64,000 nt of DNA from JAKFDI01 sp044508835 (GCA_044508835.1 JBIQHD010000012.1:54331-118330); one strand, 5' to 3'. Counted from the stretch's first letter, positions 8,774-17,478 are shown. A program made the numbers and translations. Notes: a model not told the origin generated them from the letters alone.

Positions 8774-9859
8774 TCATGCGCCGCCTCCGCCGGGCGTCTT
8801 CTTCGCCGCGTTGACGAGCCGCTGCATCAGGCTGAGCGTCTCGAGGTTGATGCGCTCCAGGCGCATCATGCTGCGCTCCAGGCGCTGCAGCCGGTCGCCC
8901 TGGCTGCCGGCGCTCAAGGCGGCGAGATCGCGCGACAGCGCTTCGGACACCTCGGCGTCGAGGCTCAGGCTCGGCACGTTGCTCACGTCCAGCGGCATCG
9001 CGCCGCTGTCGATGCCGCGCGCAGCGGCCGACAGGGCCTTGGCCGCACCGACTTCGCCGGTGAACTCCTTCACCACCTCGGCCACGTCGTTGGCCGTGAG
9101 CTGGGTGCGCCCGGCCAGGAAGCCGAGCAGCAGCAGCCGGTCGCACAAGGTGTTGATGCGCCGCGGGATGCCCTGGCTCGCCTGGTAGATGGCGTCGAGG
9201 GCGTCGGCGTCGAACTCGGGCTTGCCGGTGGAGCCGGCGCGGCGCAGCCGGTGCTCGATGTAGTGCTGCGTGTCCTCGAAGTCGAGCGGCCCGATGTGGC
9301 AGGTGGCCGCCACGCGCTGGCGGAACTGCTCCATCTCGGGGCGCTGCAGGATCTCGCGGAACTCGGGCTGGCCCACCAGGAAGCTCTGCAGCAGCGACTG
9401 GTTGCCGAGCTGGTAGTTCGACAGCATGCGCAGTTCCTCGACCGCCTTGGGCGACAGGTTCTGCGCCTCGTCGACCACCAGCAGGCAGCGCTTGCCCTGG
9501 CTGGCCTGGCCGAGCAGGAAGGCCTCGAGCGTGATCAGCAGCTCCGACTTGGGCACGCCCTTGACGCGAAAGCCGAAGGCCGCGCCGACCATGCGCAGCG
9601 TGTCCTCGGCATCGAGCTGGGTGGTGACCAGCTGGCCGACGACCACCTTGTTGGGGTCGAGGCTGCTCAGCAGCCCCGCCAGGATGGTCGTCTTGCCCGC
9701 GCCGATCTCGCCGGTGATGACGATGAAGCCCTCGTTGCGCATCACGCCGTAGTCGAGGTACGCCTTGGCGCGGCGGTGCTGCTTCGAATCGAAGTAGAAG
9801 CTGTGGTCGGGATTGAGCTGGAACGGCTTGCTCGTCAGGCCGTAGAAGGCTTCATACAT
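8774..9859 (-). CDS. XrtA/PEP-CTERM-associated AAA ATPase (ExeA/GspA-like)
   Basis: A 361-residue AAA ATPase of the ExeA/GspA type regularly found in exosortase A loci. Walker A is GEIGAGKT at residues 50-57 and Walker B is LLVVDEAQ near 126-133. The remaining AAA core ends near residue 265, and the C-terminal tail ends in a predicted coiled region with LERINLETLSLMQRL. It may remodel envelope components or power assembly of the secretion apparatus; this is inferred from relatives. The 60 nt before the deacetylase start hold only its ribosome site and a short hairpin. Confidence 0.93.
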   Translation of the reverse strand: MYEAFYGLTSKPFQLNPDHSFYFDSKQHRRAKAYLDYGVMRNEGFIVITGEIGAGKTTILAGLLSSLDPNKVVVGQLVTTQLDAEDTLRMVGAAFGFRVKGVPKSELLITLEAFLLGQASQGKRCLLVVDEAQNLSPKAVEELRMLSNYQLGNQSLLQSFLVGQPEFREILQRPEMEQFRQRVAATCHIGPLDFEDTQHYIEHRLRRAGSTGKPEFDADALDAIYQASQGIPRRINTLCDRLLLLGFLAGRTQLTANDVAEVVKEFTGEVGAAKALSAAARGIDSGAMPLDVSNVPSLSLDAEVSEALSRDLAALSAGSQGDRLQRLERSMMRLERINLETLSLMQRLVNAAKKTPGGGGA

Positions 9860-9862
9860 GGC

Positions 9863-11416
9863 TCAGAACTGCAGCCGCAGATTGGCGAAGAGCGCGCGCT
9901 CCACATAGGGTTGGGTGGTGCTGTCGAAGTCGACCCAGCGGGCGCCGGCCGACAACGTGGAGCGCGGGCCGGTGCGGGTCGACCAGGTCGTGACCAGCGA
10001 ATTCAGGGTCGACTCCTGGCTGTTCAGGTCGCCCTGGGTGCGCTGCGTCGACACGACCAGGTTGATCGACGACAGCGGCGTCAGCCGATGCGCCACGTCC
10101 ACGTGCAGGCCGCGCTGGTGCACCCGGCTGCTGTTGGTCAGGTCGTCGACGGCCGTGACGATGCTGTCGAGCCGGGCGCTGCTGCTCTGCGTCAGGTGCA
10201 GGGTGATCGTGGTGCGCACGCCGCGAAGCCCCACCGACAGCGCCTGCAGCCGCTGAACCGTGGCCGCCGAGGCCAGGAACCCGCCGACGATGACGGCGTT
10301 CGGCGCGAGGCCGCTGTCCTGCAGGAACTGGCGCACCAGGGCATCGCGCTTGACCGGATCCGGCTCGCGGGAGGCGAACTGCTGGAAGAAGAGGTCGTAG
10401 GCGCTGCCCAGGGCCGCCGTTCCGGCCTGGTTCGCATTCGTGGAGATGTTGCGGCTGTCGGTGAAGGTCCAGATCGTCCGGCCGGTGCGGTGCACGAAAT
10501 TGAGGGCGTGCGAATGGCCGAAGAAGCGGCTCTCGTAATTCCCGGTGAGCGTCGTGCGCTCGCTCGGCAGCCAGTTGAACTGCACGCCGCCGGTGTCGTG
10601 GCTGCGCATCTCGACGCTCTCGTAGTTGTTTTCCTCGCGCCCGACGATCACCCCGGCATTGAACTGCGGCGTCACCGCGTAGGTCAGCACGCCGCGCAGG
10701 CGCTGATCCTTGGTGCGCCGGCCGGCGGTGTAGTCGGCCGAGACGTGCATCGCGTCGGCCGACCAGCCGAAGCCGATCGGGTTGCCGCCGCCGATGCGCG
10801 CCAGCGCCGTGGTCGTCGACGCGTCGGTGGCCAGGTTGCTGCTCGTGTCGATGATCGAATGATCCAGCCGCACCTCGTAGTCGGCGGCACCCGCCAGGCT
10901 GCCGACCCAGTACGGCGACACGCTGAAGCTGCGGGTCTCGGTGCGGTTGGCGTTCGACACGCTGCTGTCCAGCGACTGCGTGCCGAAGGCGGAGATCGCC
11001 TGCTGCGCGATCACGCCGCGGACGTCGACGAACATCCGCTGATCGATCAGCTCGGCATTGGCGAAGGCGTTGAGCGACTGCGAGATGTCGTCCTGCGGCG
11101 ATCCGTGCGTCTGCACGCGCCCGGTCAGCGCATAGTCGATGAAGCCGTTGAAGCGGCCGCCGTAGCGCATGGCGCGCAGGCCGGCGGTCGCCTCGGTCAC
11201 GGCGGAGGCCTTGCGGTTCGCCGAGGTGAGGCGAACGTTGTCGGTGAGCGTCTCCCGCACGTCGACGTGCGGCGTGAGCACGAAGGCGCGTGCCGTGCCT
11301 TCCTGCGCGGACGCGGGCGCCGCGCATGCCAGCATCGCCGGCAGCAGCGCCGCCGCCACGGCGACCCGCGTGCGCTCGAACCTGCGTTGCCGCCCGGTGT
11401 GCATGATGGCCCGCAC
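9863..11416 (-). CDS. XrtA-associated outer-membrane beta-barrel protein (TIGR03016-like)
   Basis: Encodes 517 residues with an N-terminal signal peptide (basic start, hydrophobic stretch, ASAQ cleavage region near 38) followed by alternating polar/hydrophobic strands. It ends in an outer-membrane-type C-terminus, FANLRLQF, with a terminal Phe. This matches the PEP-CTERM system-associated outer-membrane family TIGR03016. It may form the polysaccharide exit pore or a secretin-like partner. The GTG at 11416 was kept because it lies just after the kinase stop; an ATG at 11404 is an equal alternative. Confidence 0.85.
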   Translation of the reverse strand: MRAIMHTGRQRRFERTRVAVAAALLPAMLACAAPASAQEGTARAFVLTPHVDVRETLTDNVRLTSANRKASAVTEATAGLRAMRYGGRFNGFIDYALTGRVQTHGSPQDDISQSLNAFANAELIDQRMFVDVRGVIAQQAISAFGTQSLDSSVSNANRTETRSFSVSPYWVGSLAGAADYEVRLDHSIIDTSSNLATDASTTTALARIGGGNPIGFGWSADAMHVSADYTAGRRTKDQRLRGVLTYAVTPQFNAGVIVGREENNYESVEMRSHDTGGVQFNWLPSERTTLTGNYESRFFGHSHALNFVHRTGRTIWTFTDSRNISTNANQAGTAALGSAYDLFFQQFASREPDPVKRDALVRQFLQDSGLAPNAVIVGGFLASAATVQRLQALSVGLRGVRTTITLHLTQSSSARLDSIVTAVDDLTNSSRVHQRGLHVDVAHRLTPLSSINLVVSTQRTQGDLNSQESTLNSLVTTWSTRTGPRSTLSAGARWVDFDSTTQPYVERALFANLRLQF

Positions 11417-11421
11417 GGCTT

Positions 11422-12360
11422 TCAGGCCGCCCCGGCCGCCGGCTTGGCGTTCCGCTCGCGGTATTCGGCCCCGTAGGCGCCGTAGCCATAGCCGTAGGCA
11501 TCGCGGGTGTCGCTGCGGGCGTTGTTGAGCAGCATCAGGCGCACCGGGCAGGACTCGATGGTCGCGAGGGCGTTCTGCACGTCGCTTTGCAGTGTCTTCT
11601 CGGCCTGCACCACGACGACCACCTGCCCCATGTGCGAGGCCAGCACGCGCGACTCGGTGGTCAGCAGCAGCGGCGGGGAATCGAAGATGACGATGCGGTC
11701 GGCGTAGCGCGTCGAGATCTCCAGCAGCAGCTGCGCCATCGCGTCGCTGGCCAGCAGCTCGGTGGCGCGAGGATGCGCCGTGCCCGCGGGCAGGAGCGTC
11801 AGCTTGTCGATGTTGGTGCGCAGCAGCACGTTCGACAGGTCGGCGGACTGCTCCAGCACGTCCAGCAGCCCCGGCGCCGGCGGCAGGCCGAGCATGCGCA
11901 GGATCGAGGGCCGCGCCACGTCGGCATCGACCAGCATCACGGTGTGGTCGAGCTCGGCGGCGATGCTCATCGCGAGGTTGACCGACGTGAAGCTCTTGCC
12001 TTCGCCGGCCAGCGCGCTGGTCACCATGATGAGGTTGCCATGCGCGATCTTCGACGCGCCCTTGCCCACCGCATTGAGGATCAGCGGCCGCTTGATCACG
12101 CGGTACTGATCGGCGATGCGCGAGCGGGCCGCGCTCGGCGTGACGATTCCGCCGCGCGCCAGCGCGTCGAGGTCGAGCTCGACGCGGCGGGCGACGGCCT
12201 GCGGCGGCTCTTCCACCGGCGCGGGCGCCGCGGCCACGGCCGCCGGCGCCGCCTTCACGGCCGCGTCGGGGTGCGGCACCGGGGCCGTGTCCTCGGGGGC
12301 GATGCCGGCCTGCCGGAGTTGCTCGAGCCGCTGGGCGGCCTGTTCGATGAGACTGCTCAT
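11422..12360 (-). CDS. XrtA-associated tyrosine autokinase (chain-length regulator)
   Basis: A 312-residue bacterial tyrosine (BY) kinase. Walker A is TSALAGEGKS at residues 114-123 and the A' motif VMLVDADVARP is at 141-151. A C-terminal tyrosine cluster (YGYGYGAYGAEY, near 288-299) is the expected autophosphorylation site. The first 80 residues are Ala/Pro-rich and probably flexible. It pairs with the chain-length protein encoded 1 nt upstream; together they correspond to the two halves of Wzc. A low-molecular-weight phosphatase gene at 33286 could reverse the phosphorylation. Confidence 0.93.
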   Translation of the reverse strand: MSSLIEQAAQRLEQLRQAGIAPEDTAPVPHPDAAVKAAPAAVAAAPAPVEEPPQAVARRVELDLDALARGGIVTPSAARSRIADQYRVIKRPLILNAVGKGASKIAHGNLIMVTSALAGEGKSFTSVNLAMSIAAELDHTVMLVDADVARPSILRMLGLPPAPGLLDVLEQSADLSNVLLRTNIDKLTLLPAGTAHPRATELLASDAMAQLLLEISTRYADRIVIFDSPPLLLTTESRVLASHMGQVVVVVQAEKTLQSDVQNALATIESCPVRLMLLNNARSDTRDAYGYGYGAYGAEYRERNAKPAAGAA

Positions 12361-12361
12361 G

Positions 12362-13936
12362 TCAACGCCCCGCCATGATGGACATGGCCGTCAGGCCCGC
12401 TGCAAACAGCACGACCAGCCCTCCCGCCGCAGCGGAAAAGCGCACGAGATCGACGCGCTCGCGGCGGGCGTCCCCATCGCTCAGCACGTGCGACACCACG
12501 CCGAGGATCGGAAGCTCGAACCGGTCGCGCAGGTCGGCGGCACGGTGGAACACCGGCCGCAGCTGGCTGGCCGCGAAGGCCGTGAAGATGCCGGCGCCGA
12601 TCGACACGGCGAGCGCAGCGGCCAGCAGCAGCAGCCGGTTGGGCGACACCGGCTGCGACGACACGCGCGGCGGATCGATCAGACGGAAATCGGCGACGCC
12701 GGAGGCGACATCGAGGTCGCCGGACATCGCCGCCGCCTCGCGCCGCGCCACCAGGTCTTCGTAGTTCTTCTTGTGGATGGCGTAGTCGCGGTTCAGCTGC
12801 GCCGCCTCGGCCTCGATCTGGGGCGCGGTCTTCATCTGGTTGCGCGCCTGCTCGTAGCGGCTCGCGTATTCCGCGACACGGGCGCGCAGGGCGGCCACCT
12901 GGACCTCGGACATGGCCACCATCCGGTTCAGCTCCTGGTACGCCAGGCTGCTCTGCACGTTCGAGCCGCCGCTCGGGGCCGCCAGCGCGACCCGCCGCAG
13001 TTCGGCCATCTCCTTGCTCTTCTGCGCGTCGAGGTCCTTCAACAGCCGCCGGGCGCTGATCACGTCCGGGTGCTGCTCGGTGAACCGCTGGAGCAGCATG
13101 TCGAGATTCTGCCGCTGGGCTTCGATGCGCGCGTCGATCTCGGGCGTGGAAACCGAAATGGCCGACTCCTGCAGCAGGCTGCGTGTCGTCAGGTTGGCGC
13201 TCTGCGCCGTCTCGTTCTTCAGCGCCGCCTTCGCGGCCTCGTGCGCCCGCTCGGCTTCGCGCAGTTCGAGCCTCGCGCGGTCGAGGTTCCCGCTCAGTTC
13301 GCCCAGGCGGGAGGCGGAGTCCTTGCCGTCGCCGTACTGCAGCGCGATGTTGCGGATGCGGAACTCCTTCAGGCGGGCCTCGGCCTCCTCGAGCTTCGTC
13401 TGGTAGCTCTTGATCTGCTCGTTCAGGAAAACCTTGGCGGCATCGGTGTCCTTGCGGCTCGCCCCGAGGCTCGATTCCACGAAGATCGACGCGAGGGACT
13501 GCACGGCGCGCTTCGCCTTCTCGGGCTGCGGGTCGCGGAACGACAGGTAGTACAGGTTGTCGCGGCCGGTGCTGCGGATCTGCAGCGTCTTCATCAGCGA
13601 CTCGATCGTCGCCTCCTGCTCGGCCTTGGTGGAGTTCTGCAGGTCCAGGTCGGCCATGCGGACCAGCTTCTCGACGTTGGGGCGGCTGATCAGCGTGCGG
13701 CTCAGCATGACGACCTGCTGGTCGATGTCGGGCTGGACCGCCAGGCCCGACATCAGCGGCTTGAGGATGGACTGCGTGTCGACGTAGATGCGCGCCGTGG
13801 CCTCGTACTCGTCGGGAATGCGAAATACCACGGCCGTGGCGATGGCGGCCACGATCCAGGCCACCAGCACGCCCGGCCAGCGGTACTTCCACATTGCCCT
13901 GCCGATACCGGCAATCTGGCTCAACGACTCGTACAT
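12362..13936 (-). CDS. XrtA-associated chain-length determinant (Wzz/GumC family)
   Basis: A 524-residue polysaccharide co-polymerase. A first membrane helix follows MWKYRWPGVLVAWIVAAIA, then a long periplasmic region with heptad-rich coiled coils (about residues 175-385). A proline-rich RLIDPPRVSSQPVSPN segment precedes the second membrane helix, as is typical of Wzz proteins. A third hydrophobic stretch at the extreme C-terminus is unusual for Wzz but seen in the TIGR03007 group. The start is the ATG giving MYESLSQ; a start 14 codons upstream is less likely. It controls chain length with the adjacent kinase. Confidence 0.92.
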   Translation of the reverse strand: MYESLSQIAGIGRAMWKYRWPGVLVAWIVAAIATAVVFRIPDEYEATARIYVDTQSILKPLMSGLAVQPDIDQQVVMLSRTLISRPNVEKLVRMADLDLQNSTKAEQEATIESLMKTLQIRSTGRDNLYYLSFRDPQPEKAKRAVQSLASIFVESSLGASRKDTDAAKVFLNEQIKSYQTKLEEAEARLKEFRIRNIALQYGDGKDSASRLGELSGNLDRARLELREAERAHEAAKAALKNETAQSANLTTRSLLQESAISVSTPEIDARIEAQRQNLDMLLQRFTEQHPDVISARRLLKDLDAQKSKEMAELRRVALAAPSGGSNVQSSLAYQELNRMVAMSEVQVAALRARVAEYASRYEQARNQMKTAPQIEAEAAQLNRDYAIHKKNYEDLVARREAAAMSGDLDVASGVADFRLIDPPRVSSQPVSPNRLLLLAAALAVSIGAGIFTAFAASQLRPVFHRAADLRDRFELPILGVVSHVLSDGDARRERVDLVRFSAAAGGLVVLFAAGLTAMSIMAGR

Positions 13937-14035
13937 CTCATCGGTCTCGGAATGAAGCGCTCCGGCGCGACGCGCCAACGCGCCTACGGAAGGCGGGCCT
14001 TCGCTCGGCGCTTGCCCGGCGGGCGCCGGGCCGGC

Positions 14036-14671
14036 TCAGAAGAAGCTTTGCGGAATGATCAGGATGTCACCCGGCATCATCTCGACGTTGGCCGAGATGT
14101 CGCCGCGCTTCATCAGGTCGCGCAGACGCACCGAGTACTGCTTGTTGTTCTCCGACGTGCGCAGGATCGTCGCGCTGTTGCCGGCCGCGAAATCGGTGAG
14201 GCCGCCCACGGCGATCATCACGTCGAGCACGGTCATCTTCTGCTTGTACGGCAGGAACTGCGGCTTGGCGGCCTCGCCGACCACCCGCACCTGCTCGCTG
14301 TACGGCCCGACGAAGCCGGTGACGATCACGGTGACGACCGGATCGCGGATGTACTTGGACAGCTGCTTCTCGATCTCGCGGGCGAGCTCGACCGAGTTCT
14401 TCCCCTGCGCGGTCAGCTCGTCGACCAGCGGCGCGGAGATCTTGCCGTCGGGCCGCACAGGCACGGACATCGAGAGCTCGGGATTGCGCGAGACGATGAT
14501 GTTGACCGTATCGCCGGGACCGACGATGTAGGAGTAGCCTTGGTTCGCCGCCTCGGCCGGCGCCGGCGGAAAATCGGCGGGGCCGTTGGCGCATGCGCCG
14601 AGGGTGGCAACGAAGGCAACAACGGCCATGGCGCGCAGCGCAGTGCTCCGCAGACGTGAAACGACAATCAC
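14036..14671 (-). CDS. Polysaccharide export lipoprotein (Wza-like, short form)
   Basis: A 211-residue outer-membrane export lipoprotein and the first gene of the XrtA operon. The lipobox is LGAC with Cys27. YIVGPGDTVNIIV begins the poly-export domain, and a SLBB-like domain follows (EQVRVVGEAAKPQFLPY). The start is a GTG preceded by GGGAGGT at five-base spacing; the upstream open frame is not real. At about 210 residues it is shorter than Wza and typical of the XrtA subtype. It passes the polysaccharide across the outer membrane together with the chain-length protein. Confidence 0.93.
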   Translation of the reverse strand: MIVVSRLRSTALRAMAVVAFVATLGACANGPADFPPAPAEAANQGYSYIVGPGDTVNIIVSRNPELSMSVPVRPDGKISAPLVDELTAQGKNSVELAREIEKQLSKYIRDPVVTVIVTGFVGPYSEQVRVVGEAAKPQFLPYKQKMTVLDVMIAVGGLTDFAAGNSATILRTSENNKQYSVRLRDLMKRGDISANVEMMPGDILIIPQSFF

Positions 14672-14755
14672 TACAGACCTCCCAGTACCCGTCTCGGCGG
14701 ACGTCGCGCAACAAGCGTCGAAGCGCAGAATCTGTAACACTTCGACAGCGCGCGG

Positions 14756-14785
14756 ATGGTAGAGCGCATCCGGGGACGCTGACAA
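14756..14785 (-). promoter_or_regulatory. Candidate sigma-70 promoter of the XrtA operon
   Basis: On the minus strand TTGTCA (14785-14780) and TACCAT (14761-14756) are separated by 18 bases, close to the -35/-10 consensus. They lie 85 nt ahead of the export-lipoprotein GTG. No sigma-54 element with correct spacing was seen here, so this operon may be constitutive, unlike the PEP-CTERM gene. Confidence 0.45.
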
Positions 14786-14794
14786 CGCCCTAGA
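14780..14794 (+). repeat. Copy 1 of a 15-bp motif in XrtA locus promoters
   Basis: TGACAACGCCCTAGA. It recurs with one change (TGACAACGCCTTAGA) at 16513-16527, upstream of the PEP-CTERM gene. This copy overlaps the -35 of the polysaccharide operon on the opposite strand. It may be a shared operator. Confidence 0.4.
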
Positions 14795-14838
14795 TGAATG
14801 GGGTGTGACTCCCGGCACACAAAGAAGAAAGGTTCCCG

Positions 14839-16488
14839 ATGGCTCTGCGCGCGGCGTTCGACGATTGGCGCTCGCTCCTCGGGAGCAGCCAAGTGCTCGA
14901 CGCCGCAGCCGCGTCCCTGGCCTACGGCGCGGACACCGGGGGCGCCGAGCGCCGGATCGCCGGCGCGCTGCGCATCCTGGACAGCGCGACCCTGCCGGCC
15001 GTGATGGAGATCGCCCAGCGCCATCGCGCACCGGTGTATCCCGTCAGCACCGGCCACAACTGGGGCTACGGGTCATCGCTGCCCGTCCGGGACGACTGCA
15101 CGATCGTCGACCTGTCCGGCCTGCAGCAGATCCTTCATTTCGACGCCGAGCTCGGCGTGGTCACCGTCGAGCCCGGCGTGACGCAGGGCATGCTGGCCGA
15201 CTTCCTCGACCGCGGCGGCCATGACTACATGGTGCCCACCACCGGTGCGGGGCCGAGCTGCAGCCTGGTCGGCAACGCATTGGAGCGCGGCTACGGCATC
15301 ACGCCGCACACCGACCACTTCGGCGCGGTGACCGACATCGAGGCGGTGCTGGCGGACGGCACCGTCTACCGCACGACGCTGCGCGAGTTGGCAGGCGACG
15401 ACCTCGCCCGGCTGTTCAAGTGGGGAATCGGCCCCCATACTGCCGGCCTCTTCGCCCAGAGCCGCTTCGGCATCGTGACGCGCATGAGCCTGGTGCTCGC
15501 CCGGCGACCGGAATGCGTGAAGGTCTGCCTGTTCAGCCTGCGCGACGACGCCCTGCTCGAGCCGGCCGTCGAGAAAGTCCGCCATCTGCTGGCCGCGCTG
15601 CCCGGAATCGTCGGAGGCCTCAACCTCATGAACCGGCACCGCGTCCTGGCGATGACCGCCCCCTACCCGAGGGACCGCATCGGGCCCGACGGCTTGATCC
15701 CGGCCGACGTGATCCACAGCCTGGGGCGCCAGTACCAGGTCCTGCCCTGGACGGGCTTCGGCACCCTGTACGGCACCCGGCGCGTGGTCTCGGCGGCTCA
15801 GGCCGAGATCCGGCGCGCGCTGCGCGGCGTCGCATCGCGCCTGCTGTTCCTGAGCCCTGGCCATGCGCGGACCCTGGCGCGCATCGCCGCATGGCTGCCG
15901 GGAAGCACGGGCTCGAAGCTCTCGAGAACCGCCGCGACGCTCGCGAGCTCGCTCGAGCTCGTCGTCGGCCGCCCGAACGAGACGGCGCTGCCGCTGGCCT
16001 ATTGGCGAAACACCAGGGACCTCGTCGCCGGCGCCCCCCGCAACCCGGCGCGCGACGGGTGCGGCCTGCTGTGGTACGCGCCGCTCGTCCCGATGCGGCC
16101 GCAAGGGGTGCGCGCCTATGTCGAGATGGTGAAACACCAGGCCACGGCGCATGGCCTGGAACCGCTGATCACCCTGACGAGCATCAGCGACAAGCTGTTC
16201 GATAGCACCGTGCCGCTGCTGTTCGACCGCGACGACCCATCGGCCGCCGCGCGGGCACGCGCCGGCTACGACGCGCTCCTCGCGCACGGCAGGTCGCTGG
16301 GCTGCTTCCCCTACCGCGTGGGCATCGAGTCGATGCAGAACCTCAGGCCGCCCGCATCCTCCGCATGGCTGCACGACCGCCTGATGGCGGGACTGGAAGG
16401 AGCCGACCAGCTGGCGCCCGGCCGATACGGCGACGCCCAGACCGTCGAAACTCTTTACATGACCGATCTCAACCACCGGCCGTCGTGA
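14839..16488 (+). CDS. FAD-binding oxidoreductase (vanillyl-alcohol oxidase/4-cresol dehydrogenase type)
   Basis: A 549-residue PCMH-type flavoenzyme. The FAD-binding half contains VYPVSTGHNWGYGSSLP, closely resembling the StGxNxGYG loop of 4-cresol dehydrogenase and vanillyl-alcohol oxidase. DLSGLQQILHFDAELGVVTVEPGVT and HTDHFGAVTDIEAVLADG follow. The cap half has VPMRPQGVRAYVEM near the usual VAO C-terminal region. No signal peptide is seen. It diverges from the polysaccharide operon and reads towards the PEP-CTERM gene, an unusual place for a phenol oxidase. The substrate is unknown; a phenolic or sugar-alcohol group is possible. ATG 14839 has only a weak AAAGG site six bases upstream. Confidence 0.85.
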   Translation: MALRAAFDDWRSLLGSSQVLDAAAASLAYGADTGGAERRIAGALRILDSATLPAVMEIAQRHRAPVYPVSTGHNWGYGSSLPVRDDCTIVDLSGLQQILHFDAELGVVTVEPGVTQGMLADFLDRGGHDYMVPTTGAGPSCSLVGNALERGYGITPHTDHFGAVTDIEAVLADGTVYRTTLRELAGDDLARLFKWGIGPHTAGLFAQSRFGIVTRMSLVLARRPECVKVCLFSLRDDALLEPAVEKVRHLLAALPGIVGGLNLMNRHRVLAMTAPYPRDRIGPDGLIPADVIHSLGRQYQVLPWTGFGTLYGTRRVVSAAQAEIRRALRGVASRLLFLSPGHARTLARIAAWLPGSTGSKLSRTAATLASSLELVVGRPNETALPLAYWRNTRDLVAGAPRNPARDGCGLLWYAPLVPMRPQGVRAYVEMVKHQATAHGLEPLITLTSISDKLFDSTVPLLFDRDDPSAAARARAGYDALLAHGRSLGCFPYRVGIESMQNLRPPASSAWLHDRLMAGLEGADQLAPGRYGDAQTVETLYMTDLNHRPS

Positions 16489-16512
16489 TCTCTCCCACAA
16501 AATTCGCTTTCA

Positions 16513-16527
16513 TGACAACGCCTTAGA
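16513..16527 (+). repeat. Copy 2 of the 15-bp promoter motif
   Basis: TGACAACGCCTTAGA, 14 of 15 bases identical to 14780-14794. It ends 14 bases ahead of the sigma-54 element at 16542. It contains the 3' part of a short inverted repeat (GCCTT-AG-AAGGC, 16520-16531). Confidence 0.4.
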
Positions 16528-16541
16528 AGGCATTCGGCGCG

Positions 16542-16558
16542 TTGGCATGGCCCGTGCT
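16542..16558 (+). promoter_or_regulatory. Sigma-54 (-24/-12) promoter of the PEP-CTERM gene
   Basis: TTGGCATGGCCCGTGCT fits the RpoN consensus TTGGCACG-N4-TTGC(A/T). The invariant GG (16544-16545) and GC (16556-16557) are exactly 12 bases apart, with two small deviations. It lies 52 bases ahead of the start codon. Sigma-54 promoters need an enhancer-binding activator; PrsR, encoded in this locus, is the obvious candidate. Activation of PEP-CTERM genes by PrsK/PrsR with RpoN is known in floc-forming bacteria. Confidence 0.75.
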
Positions 16559-16610
16559 TATTGCTCGCCGTGCGACTCCATCGGGTCGTCTAATCCAGGA
16601 GGCGAAAGCC

Positions 16611-17432
16611 ATGAGCATCACGAAAAAGGCACTTGCAGGCATCGCGCTCGCCGCGGCGATGGCCACGTCGGCACAAGCTGCACCCATCAATGTCGGCGGC
16701 GTGGTCTTTGACCCCGACTACAACGTCGGGGTCGAACAGGACTTCGTTGCCGAGTTCAAGTTCACCCAGTGGTTCACCCAGAGCGCCACGGCCGTGAACA
16801 CGCTGGACTACGCCGGCGCCGCGACGATCGGCTCGGTGCTGGGCTCCTTGAACGGCAACTCCAGCGCCACGGGCTACTTCCTGCAAGGCGGCGGCCGCTT
16901 CGATCGCATCAACGATCCCGCAATGAACATTGCTGCCGGTCTCGGCGGCGCTGGCTCCTTCTGCCCCGGGTGCCAAGTCACCTATGCCTTCGGCGGTATC
17001 GGCCTGAATGGCGACAGCACGTTCGATCTGACCAATGCATGGGCACGGGTCTATGTCGACGCAGCAACGGTGTTCAATGCCCCCGTGACGAGCCAAGCCG
17101 TTGCGGACACCCTCACTGACGGAACGGTGTGGCTGGATCTGAGCCTTGCCAGCATGCAACTGCTGACGGGGACGGTCGCCAACGGCTTCGTCTCCATTGA
17201 TCTCGACATCATTGGCGGCATCGCGGCAGCAAACTTTGACCCCAAGGAACTCACGTACTCTGCCAGCGCATTCTTCGGGACGACGCCTGCAGCCGTGGAT
17301 CCGAATTCCAGGTACTCCAACGGTGGCAATGGGCAAGCCATCGGCAACACGGTTCCCGAGCCCGGTTCGCTTGCTCTCGCTGGGCTGGCCCTTGCTGGTC
17401 TGGGTCTGAGCGCACGCCGCCGCAAGAGCTGA
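16611..17432 (+). CDS. PEP-CTERM sorting-domain protein (exosortase A substrate)
   Basis: A 273-residue exported protein. A signal peptide (MSITKKALAGIALAAAMATS, cleavage after AQA near 23) leads into a Gly/Asn/Ser-rich body with a CPGC pair and few charged residues. The C-terminus is a textbook PEP-CTERM signal: VPEP near 248-251, a Leu/Ala/Gly membrane helix (SLALAGLALAGLGLS), then ARRRKS. XrtA is expected to cut at this signal. The ATG is supported by AGGAGG (16597-16602) at eight-base spacing; a longer frame starting with TTG at 16542 overlaps the sigma-54 promoter and is rejected. Base composition is less GC-rich than its neighbours. A terminator follows. The role of the body is unknown, likely biofilm or floc matrix. 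Confidence 0.93.
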   Translation: MSITKKALAGIALAAAMATSAQAAPINVGGVVFDPDYNVGVEQDFVAEFKFTQWFTQSATAVNTLDYAGAATIGSVLGSLNGNSSATGYFLQGGGRFDRINDPAMNIAAGLGGAGSFCPGCQVTYAFGGIGLNGDSTFDLTNAWARVYVDAATVFNAPVTSQAVADTLTDGTVWLDLSLASMQLLTGTVANGFVSIDLDIIGGIAAANFDPKELTYSASAFFGTTPAAVDPNSRYSNGGNGQAIGNTVPEPGSLALAGLALAGLGLSARRRKS

Positions 17433-17478
17433 TGTTCGGCGCCTGAGAGCGCGCCACCGTCACGCACTGTCAGGCAAC

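Noticed and set aside
14800..14822. Second sigma-54-like element ahead of the FAD oxidoreductase gene (TGGGGTGTGACTCCCGGCA)
   Set aside because: GG-to-GC distance is 13, not 12, and the flanks do not fit.
16542..16610. TTG start extending the PEP-CTERM protein upstream by 23 residues
   Set aside because: It would overlap the sigma-54 promoter, lacks a ribosome site, and bury the signal peptide.
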